Below, in pieces: positions 21,166-31,939 of a stretch of 64,000 bases of DNA. Numbering within the stretch: position 1 is the first letter of the stretch; each line of letters starts with the position of its first letter. Source of the DNA: Proteles cristata cristata (lineage: Eukaryota; Chordata; Mammalia; Carnivora; Hyaenidae); assembly GCA_017311185.1 (NCBI GenBank), contig JAESUZ010000344.1:62001-126000 (forward strand), given 5' to 3'. The notes below the pieces were generated by a model. It saw only the letters and a list, made by a program, of their open reading frames with translations. It did not search any database and was not told the DNA's origin. The translations under genes and the position numbers were made by a program.

Positions 21166-22618
21166 GTAAGGACTGAATTTTATAGTCTCCCAAATATTAC
21201 TGAGAAAAACCTGGTAGGGAATCTGTTTAATGGAGGGAAAAGAAAGAGTGATGAAAGCATCTCTAAGCAGATGACCGTTTCTGTAGCGTTGAGTGCTGAA
21301 TCCTAGTTGTTGTCTGCCGCACACCCCCTCCCCCCCAGCTTAATCCCACTTTGCTGGGAGCTGCAGAGGTGGGGTGGCTTCCTGTTTCCCACGGTCCACA
21401 GTAACTCAGGTCTTCCAGGAACCTGTGTTCATTGGTATTCAACTTCAGGTAGAATTAGTGCTTGGGGTAAAGGTTTTGTGAAGTCATTATGCCCCATGTG
21501 GATCAGCCTTACTTAGAAGGACTTTCTTCCCCTAGGAACCCGTTTTGGGGACCTCAATGAGGAAGGTCACCATTTGGAGCAAAATCTGGCTCTTTTTACT
21601 TGGCTTCTATGATTCAAGCAGTCAGGTGCTTCCTGACTAAATCCATTGGGTTAGACATTGGCATCGATCCCCAGAGGAGGAAGGAGAGGAGGGGCGCTTG
21701 GCTGCTCATCTGGCCTCTCACAGAGGCAGAGGACTTTGGTGCTGGATGGGAACTGAGAGTCTTGTTAGCCCTCCATTAGTGGAGTGGGAAACTGAGGACA
21801 AAGTACTGGCTTATCCAAGGATGCTCAGTTGGTTTCGGGCAGAGCAGGCACTTGGCCCCAAGTCCTCAGACCTGGAGTCGGTTCTCTTTCCACCAAGTCC
21901 AGCTTCCCTATTCTATCAGCAAGAAACGAGGGCAGAGGAAGCATCCTGGTGGCACAGTAAGGGCTCAAGGCAGAGAAGAGCTGCTGGACTTGGGGATGTT
22001 GTGTGGGCAAGTACCTCAGCACCTTGCCTCATGCACCTGTATCCCGAATGTTGGAAAATGTGCTGAGTCATGGCGCTCAGTTCATCAAAACACCTGCCTC
22101 ATCATGCCTTGGGCTACATGCCATTTTATCAGCACTTTAAAATTTAGATTTCTGGTTCTATCTAAGAATAATACAAATTTACTTTGATTTTAGGTTCAGG
22201 TGATGTTGCAAATGAAGACCAGAATTCAGTATTGCTTATCATGTCAGAATGGATTCATGTTAACTATTATTGCATTTTCGTTTGTGTGAAAAAAGAAACC
22301 ATGCCTATATGAATTCATTCATGTGTTCCTTCAACAAATATTTTTTAAACTTAAAAATGTTCCCTTTTCCGCCCCCAGCTTTTCTGTTCTCTCTCTCTCT
22401 CAACCATTCTCACTGATGCATCTGTCTGTTCTTTTTTTTTTCATTCAGTAAAATTAGTTGAGAACCTCCTTTGTGCCAGGCACCATGCCCAGTCCTGGTG
22501 ATGCAGGGCTGAAGTAAACACTCAGAAATAGGCTTTTCCTTCAAGGAGCCTTATCCTAAGGAAGAAAGACAGACATTAAAACATTAAAACAATTTCAAAA
22601 TCTCAAGTGTCATGAAGA
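21166..22618. other. Noncoding DNA, mostly unassigned
   Basis: No gene recognised. About 21715-21900 looks like an antisense MIR (gtgggaaactgaggacaaag). About 22440-22620 contains gcaggcaccatgcccagtcc-like wording and taaaacattaaaacaatttc, typical of ancient LINE-derived sequence. Confidence 0.4.
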
Positions 22619-22625
22619 CAATGTA

Positions 22626-22834
22626 TATTTCTTTTTTTCTTAAGGATTTAAATGTCTATTTATTCTTTTGGGGGAGCTAAAGACAGAAAGAGAGGGAAAC
22701 ACAGAATCCGAAGTAGGCTCCAAGCTCAGAGCTGTCAGCACAGGGCCCAATGCGGGGCTGGAACCCATAAACTGCTAGATCACGACCTGAGCCAGAGTCG
22801 GACGTTTCGTGGACTGAGCCACCCAGGCGTCCCA
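22626..22834 (-). mobile_element. Antisense felid SINE
   Basis: tttcttaaggatttaaatgt tail region, acacagaatccgaagtaggc, gctgtcagcacagggcccaa, ggactgagccacccaggcgt. The flanks aatgtatatttctt and aatgaatatttcta look like a diverged duplication. Confidence 0.9.
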
Positions 22835-23287
22835 AAAATGAATATTTCTAAGTATCTTTGAGACAAGTCTTCCTAGATGACCCTCCATAACTTCACATCA
22901 GTCAGTCAAAAATAAAACTCATTACTGTCTCTTGGTCAGATTTTCCTCCTTTTCTTCTAGGTCTTTATTAACAATATTAGCACATAAGAGTGATTCTTAA
23001 TGTTTTAAGATAGAGACCACTTTAAGAACACACTAAAGGCTGTGGGTGCTCACCGTTTCCTTCATACAGTCTCAGGGGGCTCCATGGGTCCTGGATAAGA
23101 ATTCCTAACCTGGGAGAGTAAAGAGACATGGGAATAGGGCCCGGTTCAGCCAGAGCCTCTGTTCCCTGAGGGTGAACTCTGATGGGAGATATTTATGTTG
23201 ACTTGCCATTATAGCACTTAAGATTCCTTGAACCCTTGGCATTGAAAAAGTTTTTGTATATCTCAGATTTCTCAAGCCCTTCATATT

Positions 23288-23499
23288 AAAAAAATTTTTT
23301 AAGTCTATTTATTTTGAGAGAGAGAGAGAGAGCACATGCAGGAGAGGGGCAGAGAGAGAGAAAAAGAGAGAGAATCCCAAGCAGTTCCCACACTGTTAGC
23401 CCAGAGCCTGACATGAGGCTTGAACTCATGAACCATGAGCCCATGACCTGAGCCAAAATCAAGAGTCAGATGTTTAACAGACCGAGCCACCCAGGGGTC
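23288..23499 (-). mobile_element. Antisense felid SINE with 18-bp duplication
   Basis: Tail aagtctatttattttgagag, body with gaatcccaagcagttcccac, ggcttgaactcatgaaccat, agaccgagccacccaggggt. Exact direct repeat tctcaagcccttcatatt at 23270-23287 and 23500-23517. Confidence 0.94.
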
Positions 23500-24144
23500 T
23501 CTCAAGCCCTTCATATTTAAAAACAATGTTCATGTGTCCCACAGATTATTTACTCATTACGAACAGAAACAAGTAACTTTATTATGGAGAAATCTGGTAG
23601 TTAGCACTATCATGTAATTTCATTACTACCATGTAATCAAATTGCCAAGACAAAACCAAGACATCAGGTACCTCCTGATGTCGTGCACTGAAAAAAACAC
23701 AGCACTAGTCATGCCATACTCTTGCCAAAAAGTTTCCCACCTAAATCTCATTATTAGGAATAACTCAGCAAATATAAATTGAAGGATATTATGTAAAACA
23801 ACTAGTTTGAATTCTTTTAAAATATTAATGTCATGAAAAGCAATGCAAAACAAAGATGAGGAACTATTTCAGACTAGAGAGACAAATAAATAACTGGCAT
23901 AGTGATTAGATTTTGGATCAAAACAAAAACAAAAAAACCAAAAGCCCACTATGACATAAAGGATACTGAGGGAAATAGTAACTTACAGTTTTTGATGGGT
24001 AGTATTTAATGGTATCACATATAGAAACTTAATTTGCAAACTTTAATCACTAGAAAAATATGAGCTCTTAGTATAATTTGTATTGCATTTGTGCTGACCT
24101 TACGAAGGACAGACACCAAATAGTTCCATATAATATTAATTAAT

Positions 24145-24255
24145 TCTTTCACTTATGTAGCATGTATCTGTTGATCTGAGATGCAAAGGAGTAAAATGAC
24201 TTGCCCAAGGTCACCAGTTTAATTAATAAGCAGAACCAGGTCTTCTTGTACTCTG
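24145..24255 (-). mobile_element. MIR SINE fragment
   Basis: aatgacttgcccaaggtcac and aataagcagaaccaggtctt: MIR antisense core. Confidence 0.6.
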
Positions 24256-24297
24256 GAGGCCATGAGGCAATGCTCAGGGAAGACCATGAGTGTTGTT

Positions 24298-24532
24298 CAT
24301 GGGGATGGTGGGAGGCGAAGAGATGGTGGTGATGATGGGGGTGGCCACAATGGTGTTGGTGGTTGGTCATGGTGGAGCGATATGGTTGGTGGTGGTAGTA
24401 ACAGCAGCAGTGATGGTGTTGTTGGTGGGAGTAGCAGTGACAGGGTTCGTGGTGGTGATGGTGGCTGTAATGGCAGTGGTGGCGGTGCTGGTAGCGGCGG
24501 TAATGGGCTGTTGTTCGCGGTGGTGGTACTAG
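24298..24532 (+). repeat. Degenerate GGT/GAT trinucleotide tract
   Basis: About 235 bp dominated by GGT, GAT, GTT, AGT and GGC triplets (for example gttggtggtggtagtaacag). The strand bias is strong: G-rich on plus, C-rich on minus. Because the unit is three bases, more than one frame stays open on plus (24262-24588 and 24290-24532) and on minus (24149-24538, rich in His). These frames are by-products of repeat composition and I do not call them genes. Confidence 0.85.
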
Positions 24533-24672
24533 AGGCAATGTGCAGAAAAGTGGTGGGTATTAGAGGTGAACCTGAATGTCATCAATAAGATTAAAAGGTA
24601 AAGTTTAGGAAAAGCAAAAGCAGGTATTGTTACTTTTCTAGAACCTATTTTCTGCTACCCGTTTTTTTCTTT

Positions 24673-24890
24673 CTTTCTTTTTTTTTTAAATGTTTTATTT
24701 ATTTCTAGGAGAGAGAGACAGTGTGAGCAGGGGAGGGTCAGAGAGAGAGGGAGTCACAGACTGAAACAGGCTCCAGGCTCTGAGCTGGCAGTCAGCACAG
24801 AGCCCGACGCGGGGCTCGAACCCATGAACCGCGAGATCATGACCTAAGTGAAAGTCGGACGCTTAACCGACTAAGCCACCCAGGCGTCCG
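24673..24890 (-). mobile_element. Antisense felid SINE with 14-bp duplication
   Basis: Tail aaatgttttatttatttcta, gtgagcaggggagggtcaga, ggcagtcagcacagagcccg, ggctcgaacccatgaaccgc, cgactaagccacccaggcgt. Direct repeat ccgtttttttcttt at 24659-24672 and 24891-24904. The well-preserved B box suggests a younger copy. Confidence 0.95.
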
Positions 24891-24904
24891 CCGTTTTTTT
24901 CTTT

Positions 24905-27900
24905 ATCTCCCACATTCTTGGCATCACAGGTATCTGATTTCATATAGGGGTTCTCTTTACTTTGGATCTGCTTATTATGTCTAGAATAAAAATATATATT
25001 ATTAGGATGGCAGACCATAGATCTTTGCTTTGCTTTATAAATCATGACAATGTTCTATTGTTATGGAACAAATGGCTGCATTCTATACAATGCGATCTTT
25101 TCAGAACAAAACTCTTAAATCTCCAGGACTTCCTTTCAACTTGTGTTTTGTTGCACATAACCTAACAAGCTGTAATTGTCGGGCGCTCAGAATGGAGAGG
25201 CTGATAACTGCCATAATAATGACCCATGGGGTGTGTTGAGCACCCTTTACTATTCCCTCCTCAGTACTGTTAATGCCTGTGGGATGTATCCTGCCCTTCT
25301 TTTCCTACTTTCCTGGCATTAATACCAGGAAAGGTTCAGTCCAAATGGGTATCAAGTTGGTGTATTTTTGGAGACACTGGTGGGTCAGTTATCATTTGTT
25401 ATCAGACCAACTGCTAGTATTGTGTTTGCATTTAGTCTCTAGTTGCTGTCTTATTCAATGTTTTGTTTTTTTTTCAGCGCTGAGTGGGGGAGTACATTGA
25501 TGGCATGCTGATCAGATTTCCAGGCTGCCATGGGGCTGTGAGTAGAGCTAATAGACTAGAGGAAAGAATAATGAGGCAAAACGATGTTTTCAGGCTGGGA
25601 AGCAACCTGGTCTGTGGCAGAGACCAACACAAAGTCCAGCTCTTGGGTCCAAAGGACATCTTGCAGAAAGAATGGCAGGTAAGGCTCACAGCCTAGGCAT
25701 CTGGGAAAGCATCATGTGTTGTGGCCAATGGCAGCCTCGAGGTGAGGTGGCTGCCAAGAAAGTGAAGTTGGGTGTGTGAGAATAGAGAGGAAACAGCTCT
25801 GTCTTGGACAGCTGTCACTGGAGGGGAGGTGGAGGGGCTGGCGTGTGGGGTTTTCTTCACTAACCTGACTCACAGGGATTGTATTGAGGAGATGGGTCAG
25901 GATGGTGGGGCTGAGGTCGGGGCTCATATGAGTCTAGGCAGAGGGAACCCAGTGAGCTGTTATTGGTTAAAACATGTTCCATTACAACTTCTAGAAAGCT
26001 CCGCTTGCAGTGGTTGGGGGATAAAAACGTGATTGTCTCACAGAATAAGATGTCTGGATGTAAGCCACCTTAGGGTAAGTGGCAGTGGCTTACTGCTATC
26101 TTCTAAGGCCGAGGCTCCTTCCAGATTTATGTTTGGCATTCTCAGTATGTCGGTTTCTTGACCTTCAGCTTGTCACCTCACTGGACCAAGATGATTGCTG
26201 AAGATCCAAGCATGAGTCACACTTCGCACAACCGCATTCGCGGCACGGAGGAGTGGGAAGAGGCAGAGCCGGTGGGCTCTTGCAAATTACCGTTCTATCA
26301 GGATCAAAAACTGTTTCAGAAGTTTCCCTGCAGGCTTCCCTTGTATCACTAGCCAGGTTGTATCCAATTCCTGTCCTTTTGGTCCTTTGGTTTCAAAGAC
26401 TGACTAAATCTCATCATTGGGACTGGGGAAGGGATGTTTGTCATTGATGCACATCTTTCTGTCCATCTTGGAAGAAAACAAAATCGGCATCCTCCTAGCT
26501 CAGAAGGAGGAGGTATGAGAAATGGCTGTCAGGTGGACCACCAAATGTATCTGCCACTGGGCATAGCTTACTTTTCAAATATGAGGAGATGCTTCTCCTT
26601 GGTGTATAGAAAGGGGATTGTTTATGAGGCTCTGAACACAAAGTTTGAGCTGATGTTGGGCCAACTGCTGGACTTTGTGAGGAGGCCATTTTTAGTCCTA
26701 CTCGAGTCAAGATTTCCTGGTAGCTGTAGGTATCCAGAAATGGAAGGTGTTGCTTTGGTTGAGGTAGGAAGCAGCATCAGCCTCTGCCTGGGAGGGGCAT
26801 GGTAAAGGGGTTCTTGTACAAGTTGGGGGTTGGGAAGGGTGAGGGGAGAGAACGGACATTTACACTGACCTATGAGTTTCCTTCCAACCCAGAGAACCTC
26901 TGAACCAAGTAATTAGTTTTTCCCCTTTGAATGTTTGTTGGATAATTATGCTAATTGGATATAATGTTTTTACTAAGTGAGGTATAATTTCAAGTCCAAA
27001 GGTATTTTTATCTTTAGCATCATTGCATTAGATACAAAGTTTGCCTTGGACCTGGGCCTGTACTTTGTTTGAAATTGTTACTTTTAGGAGGACAAAGCAA
27101 GTGGGACCCATGTTTCTTTGAGTTGTATTATGGACACATAACGCTAACTGGCATTGTAAGTTCCGGTTCTCAGGAGCCACAGACATTGTTGGACTTGTCA
27201 CACTGAGTATCACTCTGCTGAGTATCACCTCCACAGAGCCACCTTCTTATACTTTCTTGATATTCTGTGGCCAATGGGATAGCAACAACCACACACTGAT
27301 TAGGGTTTCAAGGAGAAAAGGATGAATTCAACCAATTAAAAGGACTTGTTAAATTCATTTCCAAATGAGATATTATTACTGATTTCCAGTATTCATGGCA
27401 AACACTACCTCTTGTCTAAGGTCTCTCAATTCCCTTGCTGCTCCTTAGTAAAAAGAAGGAAAAGACTTGATATAGTCACCGTCTGGGCATCCTCTTTATT
27501 CTCCTCTTTGCAACCTGTCCTGCCACTACCTGGTGTAGTCTTAACTATCCAGTATATATGTTATATGGGGACCCAGCCCCCTCTCATGATCATTGCTGGC
27601 GAGACCATGAGTGTTCATCTGACCAGTCACCTTCCTCAGGGAATTTGGAATTGGGACACAGAGTAGATAATCAGTTTTGTTAGATGTCTGGTCATAGAAA
27701 CAGTATGGGTCACCACCTCCTACTCTGAGCTGAGAAGCCAAAAGGAAAGGTACAGAGAGACACCATGTAGCCAAAGAGAGGCTGAGACCTTCCTTGCCTA
27801 CTGCATCAGCTGTACTAGCTAGCCCCAGTCCAAGTACAGATATTTGGCACTTATAGCAACCTGAGAGAGATTCCATCCTCCGAAGGGCCCAACAGAAAGC
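24905..27900. other. Noncoding DNA without recognised features
   Basis: About 3 kb in which I see no gene, young transposon or notable tandem repeat. Several short open frames (for example 26434-26805 plus, 27541-27903 minus) lack recognisable domains and fit chance expectation. Confidence 0.5.
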
Positions 27901-27918
27901 CAATAGGAATTTTTAAAA

Positions 27919-27938
27919 TATTTATTTATTTATTTATT

Positions 27939-27970
<32 letters not shown>

Positions 27971-28098
27971 TCCCAAGCAGGCTCTGCACTTTCAACTCAG
28001 AGCCTAACACGAGGCACAAACTCGTGAACTGTGAGATCATGACCTGAGCTGATATCAAGAGTTGGACACTCAACCACTGAGCCCACCCAGGCGCCCCA
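27919..28098 (-). mobile_element. Antisense felid SINE, partly shortened
   Basis: Tail tatttatttatttatttttg, a pure (GA) run 27942-27968, gaatcccaagcaggctctgc, ggcacaaactcgtgaactgt, cacccaggcgcccc. The flanks caataggaatttttaaaa and taatatgaatttttaaaa are a duplication with two mismatches. Confidence 0.92.
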
Positions 28099-28114
28099 CT
28101 AATATGAATTTTTA

Positions 28115-28260
28115 AAAGAACTTTGTTATTTTTCCAAATACAAAATTATAAATAGTTATTATAAAAAGACAGAAAAGTTTTATCTTTGAATGTGGAGATT
28201 CCTACAATGCTCCTCCTAAGAGATAACTGCTCTTGATATTTTGGAGGCAGAGTAAAGAGC
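28115..28260 (-). mobile_element. Ancient L1M-like fragment
   Basis: aactttgttatttttccaaa, ttatctttgaatgtggagat, ctaagagataactgctcttg. Weak similarity to antisense old L1 3' sequence. The SINE at 27919-28098 inserted at its edge. Confidence 0.4.
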
Positions 28261-28314
28261 ATGAGCAGACACAAACTGGCAGGCTCCAGTCTTGGGCCCT
28301 GACAGGACACATTG

Positions 28315-28500
28315 TTTCTAGCACTTTACCTGCTTAAAATGCATCAAGTCCTTACCACCAGGCCATCTGGGAGGACTTGTCCTACTTTCGTGCTAAAGAT
28401 GAGGAAACTTAGTCATGGAGAGGTCGAGTGGGAGGAGCAGAATCTGCACCCAGGCAGTTAGGCTCCAGAGCCTGGGCCCTCAACCACCAGACTATATAGC
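28315..28500 (-). mobile_element. MIR SINE fragment
   Basis: gctaaagatgaggaaactta, gtcatggagaggtcgagtgg, gcagttaggctccagagcct: MIR antisense pattern. Confidence 0.65.
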
Positions 28501-28527
28501 CTCTCATTTAATTCTTGTTGCTACTTA

Positions 28528-28990
28528 TTTATGGTGTCTATTGCTGCATAACAAATTATCATAAACTTTGAGACTTAAAACAATGAGTACTGATTATCTG
28601 GCAGTTTCTGTGGGTCAGGAATCCAGGTGTGACTTGCTGGGCTGGTCGCTCGGAGTCTCGCAATCCTGAAATGAAGGTGTTATGTGGGGCTCCCTTGAGA
28701 CTGGGCTTAAGGTGGACCCACTTCCAAGCTCATGTGGTTGTTGGCAGCCCTTGTGAGCCCTTGGACCAAGGAGGACCTAATATCCTTCCGGGCTGTTGGC
28801 CAGAGGCTGCCCTCAGTTCCTTGCTGCATGGGCCTCTCCATGGCAGCTGGCCCATCAAAGTCAGGAAGAGAGAGAATCTGCCAGTCTGGAAGTTACTATC
28901 TGATGGAGCCTAATCACAGAGGGACACCCCATCACTCTTGCCATATTCTACTCATCGCAAGCAAGTCTCCACGCTAGGCTGTACTGAGGG
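28528..28990 (+). mobile_element. MLT1-like (ERVL-MaLR) LTR fragment
   Basis: Resembles long MLT1-type LTRs: gtctattgctgcataacaaa, ctggcagtttctgtgggtca, ccacttccaagctcatgtgg, ggctgttggccagaggctgc, ccttgctgcatgggcctctc and ccatcactcttgccatattc in the expected order. It is an old endogenous-retrovirus relic with no coding content. Confidence 0.65.
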
Positions 28991-30360
28991 GGCCTAGCCT
29001 GCATCCAATGATATAGGAGCATCCTCTCTTCTTTAACTTTTATATTTTTCACAGCTTTCTGGTATTGGTTGGATTGGAGCAGTTGGCTCAGGGTCAGGCC
29101 AGAATAGCACCTTGAATTGGAGGTGGCCAGGCTAAGAGCAGGGCAGGGTGAGCCTGATCCCCACTCCCTGATGTGGGAGGAGGAGCTAAACCAGAGCTGG
29201 AGAAGGCTGGGTCTGCTCACCTCCTCTTGATGATCCTATCCTTCTGGTTTCCTACCTGGGGACAAGACACCCAGGGAAGGTCTCCTGAGAGATGGGGCAA
29301 GCACCTGCCACACCTGGAAGCAGGCAGCTCAAGATCTAGGAGGACTTGTGTTCTTTCTCCCACTTTCCCTGCACTTTAGGAGCCATAGTGCAAGGGATGG
29401 CTGGCCATCCTGGGGAGGCATGAGTCTGGGACAAGTCAGGATGGAGACAGAGATGGGAGGTGTTTGCTGCGGGTCTCTGCTCTGCATGTGCAGGGTGAAA
29501 AGGAGGAGGACAGGTAAGGTTCCCCCTGACTTGTCTCCTACAGAGAAACCTGCACCTGGCTTTGGTCCCTAGACCATACATTTGGATATCTTTCTATGTC
29601 CAAACATGGGGATCTGATTCATGCTTTTCTGGGGCTGCTTAGTGGTCCACTATATGGGCAGCCTGATGGAACCTAATCTCTAGATCTTTGGAGGCTCACC
29701 CAACTCTGTTTGAAATGTGTCCTTTCTGGGGGGGGCCTCAGGGCAGACCCATTTGTGTTATGTCATTATCTAAGTGTGTACTCTAAACATAAGCCTCCTC
29801 AAAATAGTCTTTCTGAGTTTGGTGCATGTGTATCCTCCAAGGACTCTCACAGCCAAATGGGGCCTCTGGGGCTTTCCATCGACAAGGATGGCTCCTGTCT
29901 CTGTGGAGGTCCTGGGGCCACCGAAGGAAACGCAGCCAAGTCTCTGTCACGCCTCGGAAGGCTGAGGAACTCTACATTTGAAAAAGCCAGTGTGCAAAAC
30001 TCTGGTTGACGTCCTTGTATTAGCTCGTCTTTCACCAGGTGAAAAGGGGGTGTTATTTCCACTCAAGCAGCTTCACCTTTTGCCCCTCTACACGTGCTTA
30101 TATTTCACTTTCAGCTTGCTCTTTCACTGCGCACACTACAATTAGTGATGTCTGCTTCATGAGCACTGCGCCAAGAACAGGCTGCAGATAGTCTTTCATT
30201 TCCCTTTTGCTTTATTCAGTTCTAATAAATAACCTGTTCCCTCACTTATCTTTTTTCCCCTACAAAATCCAAAACCATCTAACATGACTTCTGCATACAG
30301 CTCAGCTGCCTGTCACAGCTCTCCTGTTTATTTTATGTGGCTAACGTTTTGATTTCATTA
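28991..30360. other. Noncoding DNA without recognised features
   Basis: Moderately GC-rich unique DNA. No gene, transposon or tandem repeat recognised. Short open frames on both strands are treated as chance. Confidence 0.45.
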
Positions 30361-30364
30361 TTAG

Positions 30365-30570
30365 CAATGGTCAGTCATTATTTACTGAGGTTTTAGTGTG
30401 GACCCAGGCCCTGTGCTAGATGCTTTGTAGGAGAAAGCTCCATGAAGCTTCACTGCAGATAGCCATAAGAGATGATTTTTGTCATCCTCAGTTTACAGAG
30501 GAGGAGACCAAGATGGAGAGAGGGCCTCATTCAAGGTCACCTTGCCAGAAAGTGAGTGGATCTGAAGCTA
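30365..30570 (-). mobile_element. MIR SINE fragment
   Basis: cattatttactgaggtttta, ggccctgtgctagatgcttt, ctcagtttacagaggaggag and aaggtcaccttgccagaaag, matching the MIR antisense layout. Confidence 0.65.
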
Positions 30571-30909
30571 CCTCTGCTAAGATAACCAAACTGAAGCCCT
30601 CTGTCATGCAGAATTATTGCCCTAAGTCCTTTGCAGGTTCACAGTGGGTGCCGCTAAGAACAAGGTTATTCAGCTTCTCAGGAGGACAAGGAGAAATTGG
30701 AGAGCCTCCAGGGAAGGTCCTGGAAAGTGATTAAGAGGACGAGAATAACACTGGTGAGAAGGCTCAGAGGAATAAGAGTAATTTAATCTGGAGCAAAAAA
30801 TTCTAAGGGCTAATTAATGGCATTCCACTGATGTCTTCATGAGAATCAATTAAAATATTTTAAAACAGGAACTAATCTGCTAGTTTTATTATACAATGGT
30901 AAAGGAATG

Positions 30910-31330
30910 ATTTAACTATTATTTTATTCAATGAATTCGATAAATATGTAGTAAGCAGCCACCATGGCCCAGATACCTAGTAAACAAGGACGCTCCTCTG
31001 GTAGGACTTGCATTTTTGTGTCAGGGATGGGGAGGGAGGGAGGAGGGATGGACTGTAAGCTAGGAAACCATACAGAAACAGGATCATGCTAGTCAATGAT
31101 AAATGCTGTGGGACACCAAAAGAGGAGGACAGGAAGCAAGTGTTGCAGGTGGGCTTCTCCACTTTGAGGGGTGGGGTGGCGTTTGAGCTGAGACGGGATG
31201 TGAACCTATGGGAATGGAGTGGTTTGGTCAAAGGGGAGCTTGGGGAAGGAACTTTGGCAGATACAAGGGGCAGAAAGCAGGAGGGTAAGGCGGGTGGTAG
31301 AGAGTGGTGGTCAATGGGCTGGGACATCCA
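30910..31330. other. Purine-rich ancient repeat-like DNA
   Basis: ttcgataaatatgtagtaag, ccatggcccagatacctagt, then gctgagacgggatgtgaacc and a purine-rich stretch. Similar wording recurs in old LINE 3' ends, but I cannot name the family. Confidence 0.35.
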
Positions 31331-31804
31331 ATGGGCAGAGAAGGTCATGTGTGAAGGAATGGACCATAAGAGGTCAGGGTAAGGGGTATTGGCGAGGGCT
31401 GCCATGGTGGCTTGGACTTGGGGGGAAGTAGGGCAGGTGGAAAGGAATGGATCTTTACATCTCTCTTGTGTTTGTTGACAGGTAATTATGGCAGATGAGA
31501 TATGGGGTTGGGGGCAGAGATGAGAGGAAGAGAAGACTCAATTGTGGCCATCAGAGTTTTGGAAACAAAAATTAGCTATTTATTTTGTTGTCATTTTACT
31601 GGGAGAAGGAAGTTTTGAGAGTACCTTGCTTGGTAGTTTTAAGCTGATACTCCTGGACCATCAAGTCTAGGTAACATTTTGGATCATAGTATGCTTTGTA
31701 AGGAGAAGGTCCAAACCTCTCCTTTGTTTCTTGGAAGGGAAAGTCTCCCTCTCCCCAGGTCCCAGCAATGAGAATGTTGAGTCCAATACAAGCCAAGCTC
31801 TCCA

Positions 31805-31935
31805 CACCCCACCCCATTTTGCAAGCAGGGAAACTGAGCCTTCGAGAACAGTTTGCAGAAGGTCACACCATGTCTAGCTCTTGGCAGAGTTTCTAGTCTC
31901 CTGACTCCTCAGTCAGCGCTCTCTCCACCATATAA
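31805..31935 (-). mobile_element. MIR SINE fragment
   Basis: cattttgcaagcagggaaac, tgagccttcgagaacagttt, aaggtcacaccatgtctagc: MIR antisense core. Confidence 0.65.
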
Positions 31936-31939
31936 GCTG

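Noticed and set aside
24149..24588. Open frames rich in Gly/Ser/Val or His in the triplet tract
   Set aside because: They follow from 3-bp periodicity in simple sequence, with no independent evidence of a gene.
27942..27969. CRISPR-like or satellite array in GA tracts
   Set aside because: Simple dinucleotide slippage within SINE bodies; no unique spacers and no repeat-spacer structure.
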